From Akkermansia muciniphila (GTDB taxonomy: Bacteria > Verrucomicrobiota > Verrucomicrobiia > Verrucomicrobiales > V1-33), in contig CALQSQ010000024.1 of NCBI GenBank assembly GCA_943333275.1, forward strand, positions 1 through 58,910: 58,910 nucleotides of DNA, in the 5' to 3' direction. The position numbers and the translations under genes were made by a program. The notes under the pieces were generated by a model, which saw nothing but the letters and a program-made list of their open reading frames with translations, did no database searches and was not told the DNA's origin. Below, piece after piece: positions 29,786-38,277 of this stretch. The stretch's first letter is position 1, and every line of letters starts with the position of its first letter.

Positions 29786-30040
29786 TTATAAAACGGGGAC
29801 CTTTCGAGTCGCGCGCTTTTTGGCAGCTGCAGCTTGTCGGGCGACCGGGAGTTGTTCCACCAGGGAATTGCGGTGTTCCTGTGCGCACTTCAAAGCCCTT
29901 GGTTTTCCGCCGTGCGTTTTGTCGGCGAAAAATTTTTGGGTGATAACTCCTTTGAAGGTCACACGGACGTACCAACCATGGTTTTTCTTCTCCTCCTGAT
30001 CAATCCGGCTAATCCCGTACATCGGTCTTGGTGCAATCAT
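29786..30040 (-). CDS. Small AP2/ERF-like DNA-binding domain protein
   Basis: An 84-residue protein: MYGISRID, then KNHGWYVRVTFKGVITQKFF, then THGGKPRALKCAQEHRNSL. This is the pattern of stand-alone bacterial AP2-like proteins: three beta strands with the W-x-V-R-V core, then a helix after the GG turn. The tail (RQAAAAKKRATRK) is basic and fits nucleic-acid binding. ATG at 30040 has GGATAAAG just upstream; the frame extends to 30157 with other starts, including ATG 30112. It is probably a DNA-binding regulator, but no target is known. It stands alone, divergent from the GH13 gene. Confidence 0.65.
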   Translation of the reverse strand: MIAPRPMYGISRIDQEEKKNHGWYVRVTFKGVITQKFFADKTHGGKPRALKCAQEHRNSLVEQLPVARQAAAAKKRATRKVPVL

Positions 30041-30355
30041 CTTTATCCATTCGGTGTTCGTGGGGGTGACGCCCTTTGAAATCCAGAAGGTGGCGTTCCA
30101 CCTCCTTTTCATGCTCGTCGCGCCGACCCTAACCGAGTGAAACAAACCTGACAACACTTATTCCGTTGATTTTCAACACGTTCGACTGAGTAGTTCATAA
30201 AAAAATTTACGACGGACTGCTTTTTTTGCAAAATTCAGCCACCTCTGCCCGTCCCGCACCCAGTCGGATCACGGGCGATTTCGGCATCGCAAATTTAATA
30301 AAAATGACGTTTTGGATCGGCGTAAAGTTTTGATAGGATGAGTCCCCTCCCCCAA
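30041..30355. other. Divergent intergenic region between AP2-like and GH13 genes
   Basis: About 315 bp, AT-richer than its surroundings, with no supported gene. The left 70-120 bp may still be coding if the AP2-like gene uses an upstream start. It carries A/T tracts near 30199-30230 and the candidate GH13 promoter listed next. Confidence 0.4.
30312..30339 (+). promoter_or_regulatory. Candidate promoter of the GH13 gene
   Basis: TTGGAT at 30312-30317 and TAGGAT at 30334-30339 with a 16-bp spacer resemble -35 and -10 boxes. Transcription would start near 30346, about ten bases before ATG 30356, which would exclude the upstream ATG at 30338 and give a very short leader. Confidence 0.3.
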
Positions 30356-33300
30356 ATGAAAACCTCCCTCAACATCCTGCTCACACTTGCGTGCCTGGCT
30401 TCGCCCCTGGCGGCTCAGGAAACCATCCTCCAGTATTTCAACACCTCATGGCGTGAAATTGAGGATCGCCTGCCGGAAATATCCGAAGCCGGCTACACCT
30501 CTCTCTGGCTGCCACCACCGTGCAAGGGAGGCTCCGGAACTTACTCGGTGGGGTACGACACCTATGATCGTTTCGACCTCGGGGACAAGAATCAGAGCGG
30601 CACGGCGCGAACGCGCTACGGCACCAAGGCAGAGTTGCTCTCGCTGGTGGAAATGGCGCATCGACTCGGGCTGCGGGTGTATTTTGACAACGTAATGGCC
30701 CACAATGCCGGGCCGCTGGATCCGGTGAATCCTGGCACGCTCTTTCCAGGCATTCCGGGATTTGTGCCGGAGGATTTCCATCTCGTGCGCAAACCGGATG
30801 GCGGCTGGCGCAAGGCTTCGGATTCGATTGATTACAACGACGAGTGGCAGGTGCTCAACCGCAATCCCTTCGCCTGGGACATCGCGCAGGAGAGCCCCAA
30901 CACCAGCTTCGATCCCTTTGGGACAACGGAAAATGCCGATTACGCCAAATGGACGGGGAAGCGGCATCCCGGTCGCACGGAACTTTATCCGGACAATGAT
31001 CTCACCATCGCCACCAACGCCGCGGGCTTTGCCGTCCATCCCTTTGCCGACAAGGAAATTTACCAGGACACCGGCTATCTGGGCTCGGCCGTCACCGTGG
31101 CCAAAACCACGCTGAATTCCACCACGAAACTCATCACCTACAACGGTTCCGGTGCCAGCACGGGCGGGGGCAATGGAAAATTTGATTATGCGGACCTCAA
31201 TGCCAACGGCCAGCACGACGCGGGTGAACCCTGCGAACCGTTCTATGACCAGGGCATCGATCCCACCAGTTCCAACGCCGCCGCCCTGACCACCGCGTGG
31301 GGCTGTGATGACGGGCTTTACAACATGGGTGATGTTGTCAACGAGGACGTCAACAGCATGCTCATCCGGAGCATTCGCTGGATGGTCGATCAGACCAAAT
31401 GCGATGGTTTCCGCCTTGATGCCGTCAAACACGTGCCCAGCTACTTCTTCGGCGAGCAAAACGCCGGCAACAAAGACAGCTCCAGCGCGGGCTTTCTGGG
31501 CGGGGCTCAGGAGCAGTTCAACATTTCCCGCGGCTACAACGACTGGTCGAATCATCGCGAGTCGAATTTCTCCAATCCCGCTCCCCGCAATGACCTGCTG
31601 CTATTCGGCGAGCACCTGGGGGCTCCCCCCAATCCCAACGATTACCTGCTGGCCGGCATGCGCATCGCCAACGATGATTTCGTAAATCGTGTTGGGGGAT
31701 ACAGTGGCATCGGCGGCAACCTCAGCGGATATGATCAGCCGGGTGCCTTCACCTTCGGCGTGGACAACGGAGTGATGTATTGCCTCAGCCACGACAATAA
31801 CTACATGTCCGGCAGCGAACGTCCCGCCGCCCACGCCTACATGCTCACCCGGGCCGGCCTCCCCATCGTTTACACGGACGGCTACAACATCAGCGGCGGC
31901 CCGGATTATTTCCCCAAGCCGGCCTACATTCCTTTCCTCGGGCAATATGGCCAGAACTATATCACCGCCGCTCTCCCGCTCCGGAGGGATTTTGCCCGTG
32001 GTTCACAGCATCCGCGATACAGCAATTCTGATTTCATTTCCTGGGAATTCCGCGATACCTCCGACGGCTTCAATCCCGCCAGCGAGAGCACATGTCTGCT
32101 CGTCATGCACGCGCGCAACTACACCAACGGCCAGCAGATGCTGGGCGGCACCGCCTTCCCCGCCAACACACGCCTGCGAAACTACAGCCCGTTCAACGGG
32201 CCGTTTTATGCCAATGTGGGAGAGGACGGAGCCCTGCGTGGTGACGATAACAGCATCGTGATCGTTCCCAGCGGTGGGTACTTTGCCTTCAGTTACGACC
32301 GCCCGGAGCGCCCGGAAATCTGGCACGACACGGACCTCAAACCGGAGCTGAGGATTCTGCAAAATGGCGCTGCACCACCGACGATGCAGGACTCGCGCAG
32401 GGACGGGGCCAATGGCGATCCCGCCTATGCCCACAGCGTCACCATCCCCCGCATCACCAACGGCACGAATCTGTCCTTCCTCGCCTGCGCGGATGGCTCC
32501 GCCGAAAACATGCTGCTGAAAATCGACGGTGGCATGGATGCCAATTCGCAAATGGGCGGCGGCTTCACCGCAGGACGCGACAACCCGCCCGGCACTGCCA
32601 CCGAGACCTTCCTGGGCTATGAGCAAATGCAATTCGTCAACCGGGTGGTGGAAAAATTCGCCGCCAAGGACACCGAAACACGCAACGTCATCGGCTCGCC
32701 CGGCTGTGAGACTTACATCTGCACGCTGGGCACTGCGGGCTTCACGGTCAACCTCGGCAGCGGGGTGGATACCGACACCGGAACCGCCAGCTGGGTTTAT
32801 CATGACCCGGTGGATAGTGGCGGCGTTCCCGGTGGCCTCCTGCAATTTAATCCCGCGCCGCAAAATGCCGCGGGCGTCCCCGTCACCGTCACGGTGAAGG
32901 TCGGCGACACCTCCAGCAACATCACCAACGCCTGGCTCTACTACACCACCGACGGCACCACCTACCCTGAAGGCAGTGCCGGCCTGGGCAAGGGCACCAC
33001 CCAGGTGCTCGCGCTCAGCACCAAGTTTACAAGCGGCACTTCGGAATGGTATCGCGGCACATTGCCGGCACTGCCGGCAGCCACCGTCCTGCGTTACAAG
33101 ATTGGCGTTCACAAAATGAATGCCCCGAGCCAATTCCCCGTCACCGCGAGCGACATCACCCTGAAGCGCCGCATGGAGACCAATTTCCAAATCACGGGCT
33201 TCAATGCCACCACCGCAAATTATGCCCCGAACAATGATTTTGGAAACCGCTTCACCGGGCTGAGGGAAGGCTACCATCAAGTCCGCACCCGCGCCTTTCT

Positions 33301-34489
33301 GCACCGCAGTATCGGCTCCCCCCGGCTGGGAACCAGCATCTTTAAAACCAACATTCAGACATTCTACTACGACACCGCCCGGCCCTCCGGCCTGATCAAA
33401 TATCCCACTGCGGACAACGAGACCGTCGGTGGCAGCAGTTACGGATTCGTCGTGCTGAGCGACACCCAGACAACGGAGGTGTGGTATCAGATCGTCGACA
33501 CCAACGGCACCAGCGCCTGGGCCACGGCCACGGAGGTCAATCCTCCGCAGCAAACGGCCGGCACCAGCTTCGGACGCGAATGGAGATTCAACTACACGAA
33601 CATTCCCAACAGCGGATCCGCCGACCTGAAGGTGCGTTTCAAGGAAGCCAGTTCCTCCGCCAACAATGACCTGTCCGATGTCGATGGCTGGTTCACAACC
33701 CTGAACCGTCATCTCATCACCGGCCATCCCGACCATTTTCGCATCGAATATCCGACCACGGACGGCACCGTTGTCTCCGAAAGCTATGTCATGAAAGTTT
33801 ATTTCGACAAGGCCCTGGGTCAGAGCAGCCCCGGAGTCGATATCCCCGTCGCAACGCTGATCCCGGAATTCAGCATCTTCCTTGCCAGCCTCGTCAGCGG
33901 AGAGCCGGACGGTGCCGTATTCCAACCCCGCAGCACCTATGGTTTCATCAGAAATGAAACCGCCACCGAAAGCGCGCTCACCTTTACATTCCCCAACCTA
34001 TACAACGGACAGGTGGATTTCCTCCACCACGTCCGCGTCGAGCACCACCGCGGTGCGGTCACGCTCAACGACGTCCGGCTGGTCAAGGCGGCTCCAGGAC
34101 CAGTGGCTGACAGCGACGGCGACAGCCTGCCGGACTATTGGGAGAGCCTGCACGGGCTGGACCGCAACAATCCGGATGGCGCCGAGGGAGCCAATGGCGA
34201 CCCTGATTTCGACAGCATGACCAACTACCAGGAATTCCTCTACGACCTCAGCCCTCTGGTTCCCAGCCAGCCGCCCGTTCCTGCCATCAACAAGGTAAAC
34301 CCCACCACCTATCAGATAGGCTTCCCCACCATCCCCAACCGTCGCTACCGCCTCATGACCAGCACTATGCTCGGTGGCTGGATTCAGGTTGGTGCCTATG
34401 TCACGGTGAACGCCGCGCAGAATTTCCTTTGGAATGTCTCCCCGAGCGATGCGCGGCGATTCTACCGCGTGGAGGTTTCCCTGCCCTAG
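30356..34489 (+). CDS. Large secreted GH13 alpha-amylase family protein
   Basis: A protein of about 1377 residues. Signal peptide MKTSLNILLTLACLASPLAA. The GH13 barrel occupies about residues 20-560: region I DNVMAHNAG, nucleophile Asp 355 (GFRLDAVKHV), acid/base Glu 419 (LLLFGEHLG) and third carboxylate Asp 480 (LSHDNNY), all present. A long middle part has Ig-like or CBM-like beta domains. Near the C-terminus a Ca-binding type-3 repeat (DSDGDSLPDYWESLHGL) precedes a short beta domain ending RRFYRVEVSLP, as in many verrucomicrobial exported proteins. It likely hydrolyses extracellular alpha-glucan. It is about twice to three times the length of simple amylases. Confidence 0.87.
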   Translation: MKTSLNILLTLACLASPLAAQETILQYFNTSWREIEDRLPEISEAGYTSLWLPPPCKGGSGTYSVGYDTYDRFDLGDKNQSGTARTRYGTKAELLSLVEMAHRLGLRVYFDNVMAHNAGPLDPVNPGTLFPGIPGFVPEDFHLVRKPDGGWRKASDSIDYNDEWQVLNRNPFAWDIAQESPNTSFDPFGTTENADYAKWTGKRHPGRTELYPDNDLTIATNAAGFAVHPFADKEIYQDTGYLGSAVTVAKTTLNSTTKLITYNGSGASTGGGNGKFDYADLNANGQHDAGEPCEPFYDQGIDPTSSNAAALTTAWGCDDGLYNMGDVVNEDVNSMLIRSIRWMVDQTKCDGFRLDAVKHVPSYFFGEQNAGNKDSSSAGFLGGAQEQFNISRGYNDWSNHRESNFSNPAPRNDLLLFGEHLGAPPNPNDYLLAGMRIANDDFVNRVGGYSGIGGNLSGYDQPGAFTFGVDNGVMYCLSHDNNYMSGSERPAAHAYMLTRAGLPIVYTDGYNISGGPDYFPKPAYIPFLGQYGQNYITAALPLRRDFARGSQHPRYSNSDFISWEFRDTSDGFNPASESTCLLVMHARNYTNGQQMLGGTAFPANTRLRNYSPFNGPFYANVGEDGALRGDDNSIVIVPSGGYFAFSYDRPERPEIWHDTDLKPELRILQNGAAPPTMQDSRRDGANGDPAYAHSVTIPRITNGTNLSFLACADGSAENMLLKIDGGMDANSQMGGGFTAGRDNPPGTATETFLGYEQMQFVNRVVEKFAAKDTETRNVIGSPGCETYICTLGTAGFTVNLGSGVDTDTGTASWVYHDPVDSGGVPGGLLQFNPAPQNAAGVPVTVTVKVGDTSSNITNAWLYYTTDGTTYPEGSAGLGKGTTQVLALSTKFTSGTSEWYRGTLPALPAATVLRYKIGVHKMNAPSQFPVTASDITLKRRMETNFQITGFNATTANYAPNNDFGNRFTGLREGYHQVRTRAFLHRSIGSPRLGTSIFKTNIQTFYYDTARPSGLIKYPTADNETVGGSSYGFVVLSDTQTTEVWYQIVDTNGTSAWATATEVNPPQQTAGTSFGREWRFNYTNIPNSGSADLKVRFKEASSSANNDLSDVDGWFTTLNRHLITGHPDHFRIEYPTTDGTVVSESYVMKVYFDKALGQSSPGVDIPVATLIPEFSIFLASLVSGEPDGAVFQPRSTYGFIRNETATESALTFTFPNLYNGQVDFLHHVRVEHHRGAVTLNDVRLVKAAPGPVADSDGDSLPDYWESLHGLDRNNPDGAEGANGDPDFDSMTNYQEFLYDLSPLVPSQPPVPAINKVNPTTYQIGFPTIPNRRYRLMTSTMLGGWIQVGAYVTVNAAQNFLWNVSPSDARRFYRVEVSLP

Positions 34490-34501
34490 GAGTCGGCCTG
34501 C

Positions 34502-36844
34502 CTACGTTGGCAGCCGCAGCGTAAAAGTGCTTCCACCGCCCGCGCGCCCGGCATGGGTGACATCACCACCATGGGCGCGGGCCAGGGCGCGGGCCAGCGT
34601 CAGTCCAAGCCCGGTCCCTTGGATGCCGCTGTGGAGGCGGTCATCGGCACGGTAAAATTTCTGAAAGATCCTTTTCTCCTGCCCCGCCGGAATCCCCGGG
34701 CCGCGATCCGATACCTCCACGACCGCAGCACGATCCGCGAAATCCTGCGCGAGCGTGACGTCGATCACCTTTCCATTGGCCGCGTACTTTTCCGCATTGC
34801 TCAGCAGGTTCACCAAAATTTGCGCCACCCGATCCGCATCCGCCCGCAGGCGCACCGGACCTTCCGGCAGCACGGCCGTGACCGTAAAGCCCAGACTCTC
34901 CAGATGAGGCCGATAGCGTTCCAGCGTATCCTCCACGATTTGCCTGAGATCACATTCCATCAAGTCCAGCACCACTCCCTTGCGGTCAAGTTTTGAAAAA
35001 TCCAGGACGGTGTTGATCAAGCGCGTCAGCCTCTGGGATTCCTGGGAAATGACCGAGGCGTAGCGCTGGGATTTGGCGGGGTCGCTCGTCGGAGCCTCTT
35101 TCATCAGCAGATCTGAAAACATCTGAATGGCCGTCAGCGGGGTGCGCAATTCATGGCTGACCTGGCTGACGAAATCCGTCTTCTGCTGGGCTTCCTGCCA
35201 GCGACGACGCGTTTCCATCCAGAACAGGGCCCCACCGCCAATCGCCGCCACCAGCACCGCGAGCACGATCAACCCGAGCCTCCACTGCGCCGCCCGCGCG
35301 CCGATGAGCAGGGCATCGGGCCTCAGCAGATAAACTGCGGCTTCCCAACGCGGCAGCATCGGGCCGATTTCCACGCTGACATAGGGCCGGGACCAGTCTG
35401 TGGTGAATCCTGATTCCGTCTGAAAGGCTGGGTGCCCTTCTTGATCGAGCACGGCCAGGCAAAGGTTTTCCACGGAACCACCGGCCTGGGGAGCCAGGGC
35501 TCGCAGTGTTTCGAGAAATTTGGTCACGGAAATTTCGCCTGCATGCACGACCTCCGGCCGGCGCGGGGACCGATACCATGCCACGAGTTGGAACCCGGCA
35601 TCATCCGTATTCTTGCCAGCGATCCCTGAATTCTCCGCACGCATCCGCTCGTCAAGACGGAGCGGATTTTCCAACTGTGAGGAAAGTCTTGCCAGACTCA
35701 CCTGAGCTTCGGAAGAAAGGTGCTGCGGGGCCACCACGCGGACCGCAAGCGACACCTTTTCCCTGCCGTCCGCCGTCGGCTTGGGAATTTCTATCAGGTC
35801 ATCCGCCAGCTCACTGCGTTTTGCCCGCCCCAGCAATTCCGGCTCGGAACCGGATCGCCTCTTCTTATCACTCGCGACCATGCCGAAAGAATCTTCCTCC
35901 ATCTTCACCTCAGCCCGCCCTTCTCCTTCAACGAGGGCGCGGTTTTGGTCCAGCTTCGCAAGATTCTGATTTTTCCCCGCCACCTCGGTCGGCATGTCTG
36001 CAGCCAGAGCGCTCGATACCTCGGCTTTCGCCGGGTCCGCCTCTTTGCCCGCTACCACCCCACCGCGGCCCAACGCCAGGGGTTCGCCTGGGCTGGTTTT
36101 AGCTTTCATCGCGGCAGCCGGAGCCGGAGGTGAAGGGATCGATGCAGCCTCCGCGATAGTCGGCGGGCTGGCCGTCGGGGCGTCTAGGGGTGCGGCGGGA
36201 GCGGGGTCACTGGCAGGTAGATCGGCAAGTTTCCTTTCCACGGAATCCAGACTTTCAATATTCGCGGCCGGTTCAGGGGCTGCCGCGCCCCCCAGTCCAC
36301 CGGCTCTTCGCTCTTCAACCCCCTCCATTAATCTTCCACCTAACGAAGATTCTCCCCGGTCTACCCTCAGACTCGCTGCAAATTCATCCGTCCCGTCAGC
36401 GGAAGGGGCTGGCTTTTCGGGTGCAGAATCGAAAGTCAGGTCCTTCAACCGAACCACTTTTTCCGCCTGATCCGTCAGCGCCAGCATCGTTTTGGATTCT
36501 GTCATCGGCTCCAGATAACCACGCTCCGCCAATGGGTAGCGTTGCTTGAGGGCCGCGTCCCACCTGGCCACTTCCGATTCGTCCGATTCCGCCCCCAGCC
36601 CATCCACCTCACCGTCCACGGGAGCCATCAGGTAATCATCCGTGGCTTTTTCAAAGGCCTGTAATTGCTCCTGGAGCAGTTCCCGGCACCGGGCGGCCAG
36701 GGCAGCCGATTTCTCCTGGGCCAGCAGCACATGCTGGCGCTGGTAGGTCGCCTGCTCGTCCTTCATGGCCCGCTGGGCAAACCATGCCAGGACCCCGCAG
36801 GGAATCAGCACGGCAACAAGAAATAATAGGGCGAGACGTTTCAT
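34502..36844 (-). CDS. Membrane sensor histidine kinase, orphan
   Basis: A 780-residue kinase with membrane segments at about residues 3-22 and 523-543. HisKA carries His 564 (VSHELRTPL); the ATPase domain has Asn 683 (LLSNAEKYA), Asp 713 (SDRGPGIP) and the G2 box GIQGTGLGLTLA. All catalytic boxes are intact. The part between the membrane segments is unusual: residues about 140-345 are Ala/Pro/Glu-rich and look disordered, followed by a folded sensor-like region up to 520. No response regulator gene is adjacent on either side, so its partner is unknown. Confidence 0.88.
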   Translation of the reverse strand: MKRLALLFLVAVLIPCGVLAWFAQRAMKDEQATYQRQHVLLAQEKSAALAARCRELLQEQLQAFEKATDDYLMAPVDGEVDGLGAESDESEVARWDAALKQRYPLAERGYLEPMTESKTMLALTDQAEKVVRLKDLTFDSAPEKPAPSADGTDEFAASLRVDRGESSLGGRLMEGVEERRAGGLGGAAAPEPAANIESLDSVERKLADLPASDPAPAAPLDAPTASPPTIAEAASIPSPPAPAAAMKAKTSPGEPLALGRGGVVAGKEADPAKAEVSSALAADMPTEVAGKNQNLAKLDQNRALVEGEGRAEVKMEEDSFGMVASDKKRRSGSEPELLGRAKRSELADDLIEIPKPTADGREKVSLAVRVVAPQHLSSEAQVSLARLSSQLENPLRLDERMRAENSGIAGKNTDDAGFQLVAWYRSPRRPEVVHAGEISVTKFLETLRALAPQAGGSVENLCLAVLDQEGHPAFQTESGFTTDWSRPYVSVEIGPMLPRWEAAVYLLRPDALLIGARAAQWRLGLIVLAVLVAAIGGGALFWMETRRRWQEAQQKTDFVSQVSHELRTPLTAIQMFSDLLMKEAPTSDPAKSQRYASVISQESQRLTRLINTVLDFSKLDRKGVVLDLMECDLRQIVEDTLERYRPHLESLGFTVTAVLPEGPVRLRADADRVAQILVNLLSNAEKYAANGKVIDVTLAQDFADRAAVVEVSDRGPGIPAGQEKRIFQKFYRADDRLHSGIQGTGLGLTLARALARAHGGDVTHAGRAGGGSTFTLRLPT

Positions 36845-36907
36845 GGGAAGCGACTCAGCATCGTCGTCAACTCCCGGCCAAATGTCACGGGCCAGTCACA
36901 CAAATGT

Positions 36908-36944
36908 AAAAAAATTGTCAGAGGCACTCGCGCACCTCTGACAA
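36908..36944 (-). terminator. Rho-independent terminator of the YlbF-like gene
   Basis: On the minus strand TTGTCAGAGG (36944-36935) pairs perfectly over ten bases with CCTCTGACAA (36924-36915) around a ten-base loop. A run of seven T follows at 36914-36908. It lies 25 bp past the YlbF-like stop codon. Confidence 0.88.
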
Positions 36945-36968
36945 CTCTAAAGAATTGGTTGATGGAAA

Positions 36969-37421
36969 TTAACCTCCGCAGCATCCGCCGCCCCCACCAC
37001 CACCGCCGCCACAGCAACCGCCACCCTGGCGCACCACCTCGGACTCGGAGGGGATCCGGCCCAGTTCGAGTGTCTTTTCCACATAGGCGGTGATGCGGTC
37101 TTCCACTTCCTGCAGCGCAGCGCGGGCGGAGGAAAACTGCTGGATCCGGGGATCGGCAAATGCGGCGGCGCGCATTTTTTCAAAGGTCTTGACGTCGTCG
37201 TCGGTCAACTCCTGGCCGTTGTGCTGCTTGTGATGCAGTTCCTCGCCCTTCTGGGCCACGGCGGAGTAAATTTCCCGGGCATCGTCGTCCTCGAGAAACG
37301 CCTCCACCTGCTCGCGGCTGGACTGCACGCGGATGTCGTCGAGGATGGCTTGGCACAATTCCTGGATTTTGGTGTCCAAGGATGGTTTACGGAGGTCGTT
37401 GGAGGGATCGATGATTAACAT
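36969..37421 (-). CDS. YlbF/YmcA-like protein with Cys-Cys/Gly tail
   Basis: A 150-residue, mainly helical cytoplasmic protein. The core (IQELCQAILDD, YSAVAQKGEELHHKQHNG, FEKMRAAAFADPRIQQF) matches the YlbF/YmcA family, whose Bacillus members regulate RNase Y and bind an Fe-S cluster through cysteines. The last 18 residues are almost only Gly and Cys: paired cysteines at 136-137 and 147-148 separated by nine Gly. Four cysteines could bind a cluster or metal, but this is inference. The start at 37421 (MLIIDPSNDL) is chosen over an upstream extension that lacks family character. A strong terminator follows. Confidence 0.78.
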   Translation of the reverse strand: MLIIDPSNDLRKPSLDTKIQELCQAILDDIRVQSSREQVEAFLEDDDAREIYSAVAQKGEELHHKQHNGQELTDDDVKTFEKMRAAAFADPRIQQFSSARAALQEVEDRITAYVEKTLELGRIPSESEVVRQGGGCCGGGGGGGGGCCGG

Positions 37422-37542
37422 AATGCGCCAGATTACCCCGATCCCCGGACCTTTCCAGCAAACTTTTCGGGAACTTTGTGGGCTGATTTTCAATCAAATC
37501 TAAGAAAATTACCGAAATTAGGACTGGATTTTAAAAAATTTC

Positions 37543-37570
37543 TTGCTTATTCGCAAGTTATTGCTAAGTT
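37543..37570 (+). promoter_or_regulatory. Candidate promoter of an intergenic RNA
   Basis: TTGCTT (37543-37548) and TAAGTT (37565-37570), 16 bp apart, in an AT-rich stretch. The predicted start near 37578 leads straight to the strong terminator at 37683-37726. Confidence 0.4.
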
Positions 37571-37577
37571 ATTCACA

Positions 37578-37726
37578 GAAGTCTGAGCGAGGATTCGTCT
37601 GAAGCAGATGATTTCATGAATTTTTGAAAAAGTTTGTTGGTAACGAGGAACAACCGTTTGGTCTGGTCGCCTGACGGTTCTCAAGAAAGCCTCTCTCGCC
37701 CGGTATGCGAGGGGGGCTTTCTTTTT
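37578..37726 (+). ncRNA. Candidate small non-coding RNA (about 150 nt)
   Basis: Between a plausible promoter and a near-perfect rho-independent terminator lies a segment of about 150 nt with no convincing reading frame. It contains a second possible hairpin (ACCG near 37650 with CGGT near 37674). It could be an independent small RNA, or a terminated leader (attenuator) of the membrane-protein pair that begins at 37798. I do not recognise it as 6S RNA, tmRNA, RNase P RNA or SRP RNA. The 5' end is estimated. Confidence 0.4.
37683..37726 (+). terminator. Strong rho-independent terminator
   Basis: GAAAGCCTCTCTCGC (37685-37699) pairs with GCGAGGGGGGCTTTC (37707-37721) over fifteen positions, two of them G-U, around a seven-base loop. 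The flanking AA/TT extends the stem and T5 follows at 37722-37726. It ends a rightward transcript that begins in the intergenic region, not in a gene. Confidence 0.85.
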
Positions 37727-37797
37727 CCTCCCAATCGCGTGGGTCCCGGCTGCAGATTTGCGGTTGCGATGGCCTGCCAAACTTGTCACAGGTGGGC

Positions 37798-38277
37798 ATG
37801 CTCATCCGTTCCGTTCTAACGCACCCCTGCATGGCCTTCGTGGCAGTGGTGGTGGCTTGTCTTTGCTCCCGGACTTTCTATCCGCTGAACAATTTCCCGA
37901 TGTATGCCGATCCCGGCCCGGAGCCCTCCAAATTCGTGATGGTTTCCGATGCCCAGGATGCCCCGGTGGACATTCAATCGCTGACGGGCGAAACCTCCGC
38001 AAAAGTTGGCAAGAAATATGTCTCGGAGCGCAATAAACTGGCCACCGCAGCCGGAATCGAAAAGGCAGACGAAGCCACTCCGGAAATCTGCGCCGAAGCC
38101 TGGCAGAAGGTGGCGCAGAGCCTGGTCCCCCTGGCGGAACGCCGCAGGAAATCACTTCCAGACTCCCTGAAGCTTAAGATCGGTGAAATCTATCAGGAGG
38201 ATGGGGCCTTCCGGGAGGAATACCGGGAAATAGGCATCGCGGCATTAACGAAAAAGGAGGCCGCACCGCAGCCATGA
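37798..38277 (+). CDS. Small membrane-anchored protein paired with HTTM-like protein
   Basis: A 159-residue protein with one N-terminal hydrophobic segment (residues 4-24), then FYPLNNFPMYADPGPEPS and a hydrophilic, mostly helical part rich in Glu/Lys/Ala. The FPMYxxP stretch recalls short proteins encoded next to HTTM (vitamin K-dependent carboxylase-like) membrane proteins, but I cannot name a family. ATG at 37798 follows CAGGTGGGC, one of the few purine-rich ribosome sites here; upstream in-frame codons run through the terminator hairpin and are discarded. The stop overlaps the next start (ATGA). Confidence 0.65.
   Translation: MLIRSVLTHPCMAFVAVVVACLCSRTFYPLNNFPMYADPGPEPSKFVMVSDAQDAPVDIQSLTGETSAKVGKKYVSERNKLATAAGIEKADEATPEICAEAWQKVAQSLVPLAERRRKSLPDSLKLKIGEIYQEDGAFREEYREIGIAALTKKEAAPQP

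Noticed and set aside
32003..33925. A 640-codon open frame antisense to the GH13 gene
   Set aside because: Antisense shadow in GC-rich coding DNA, without recognisable motifs.
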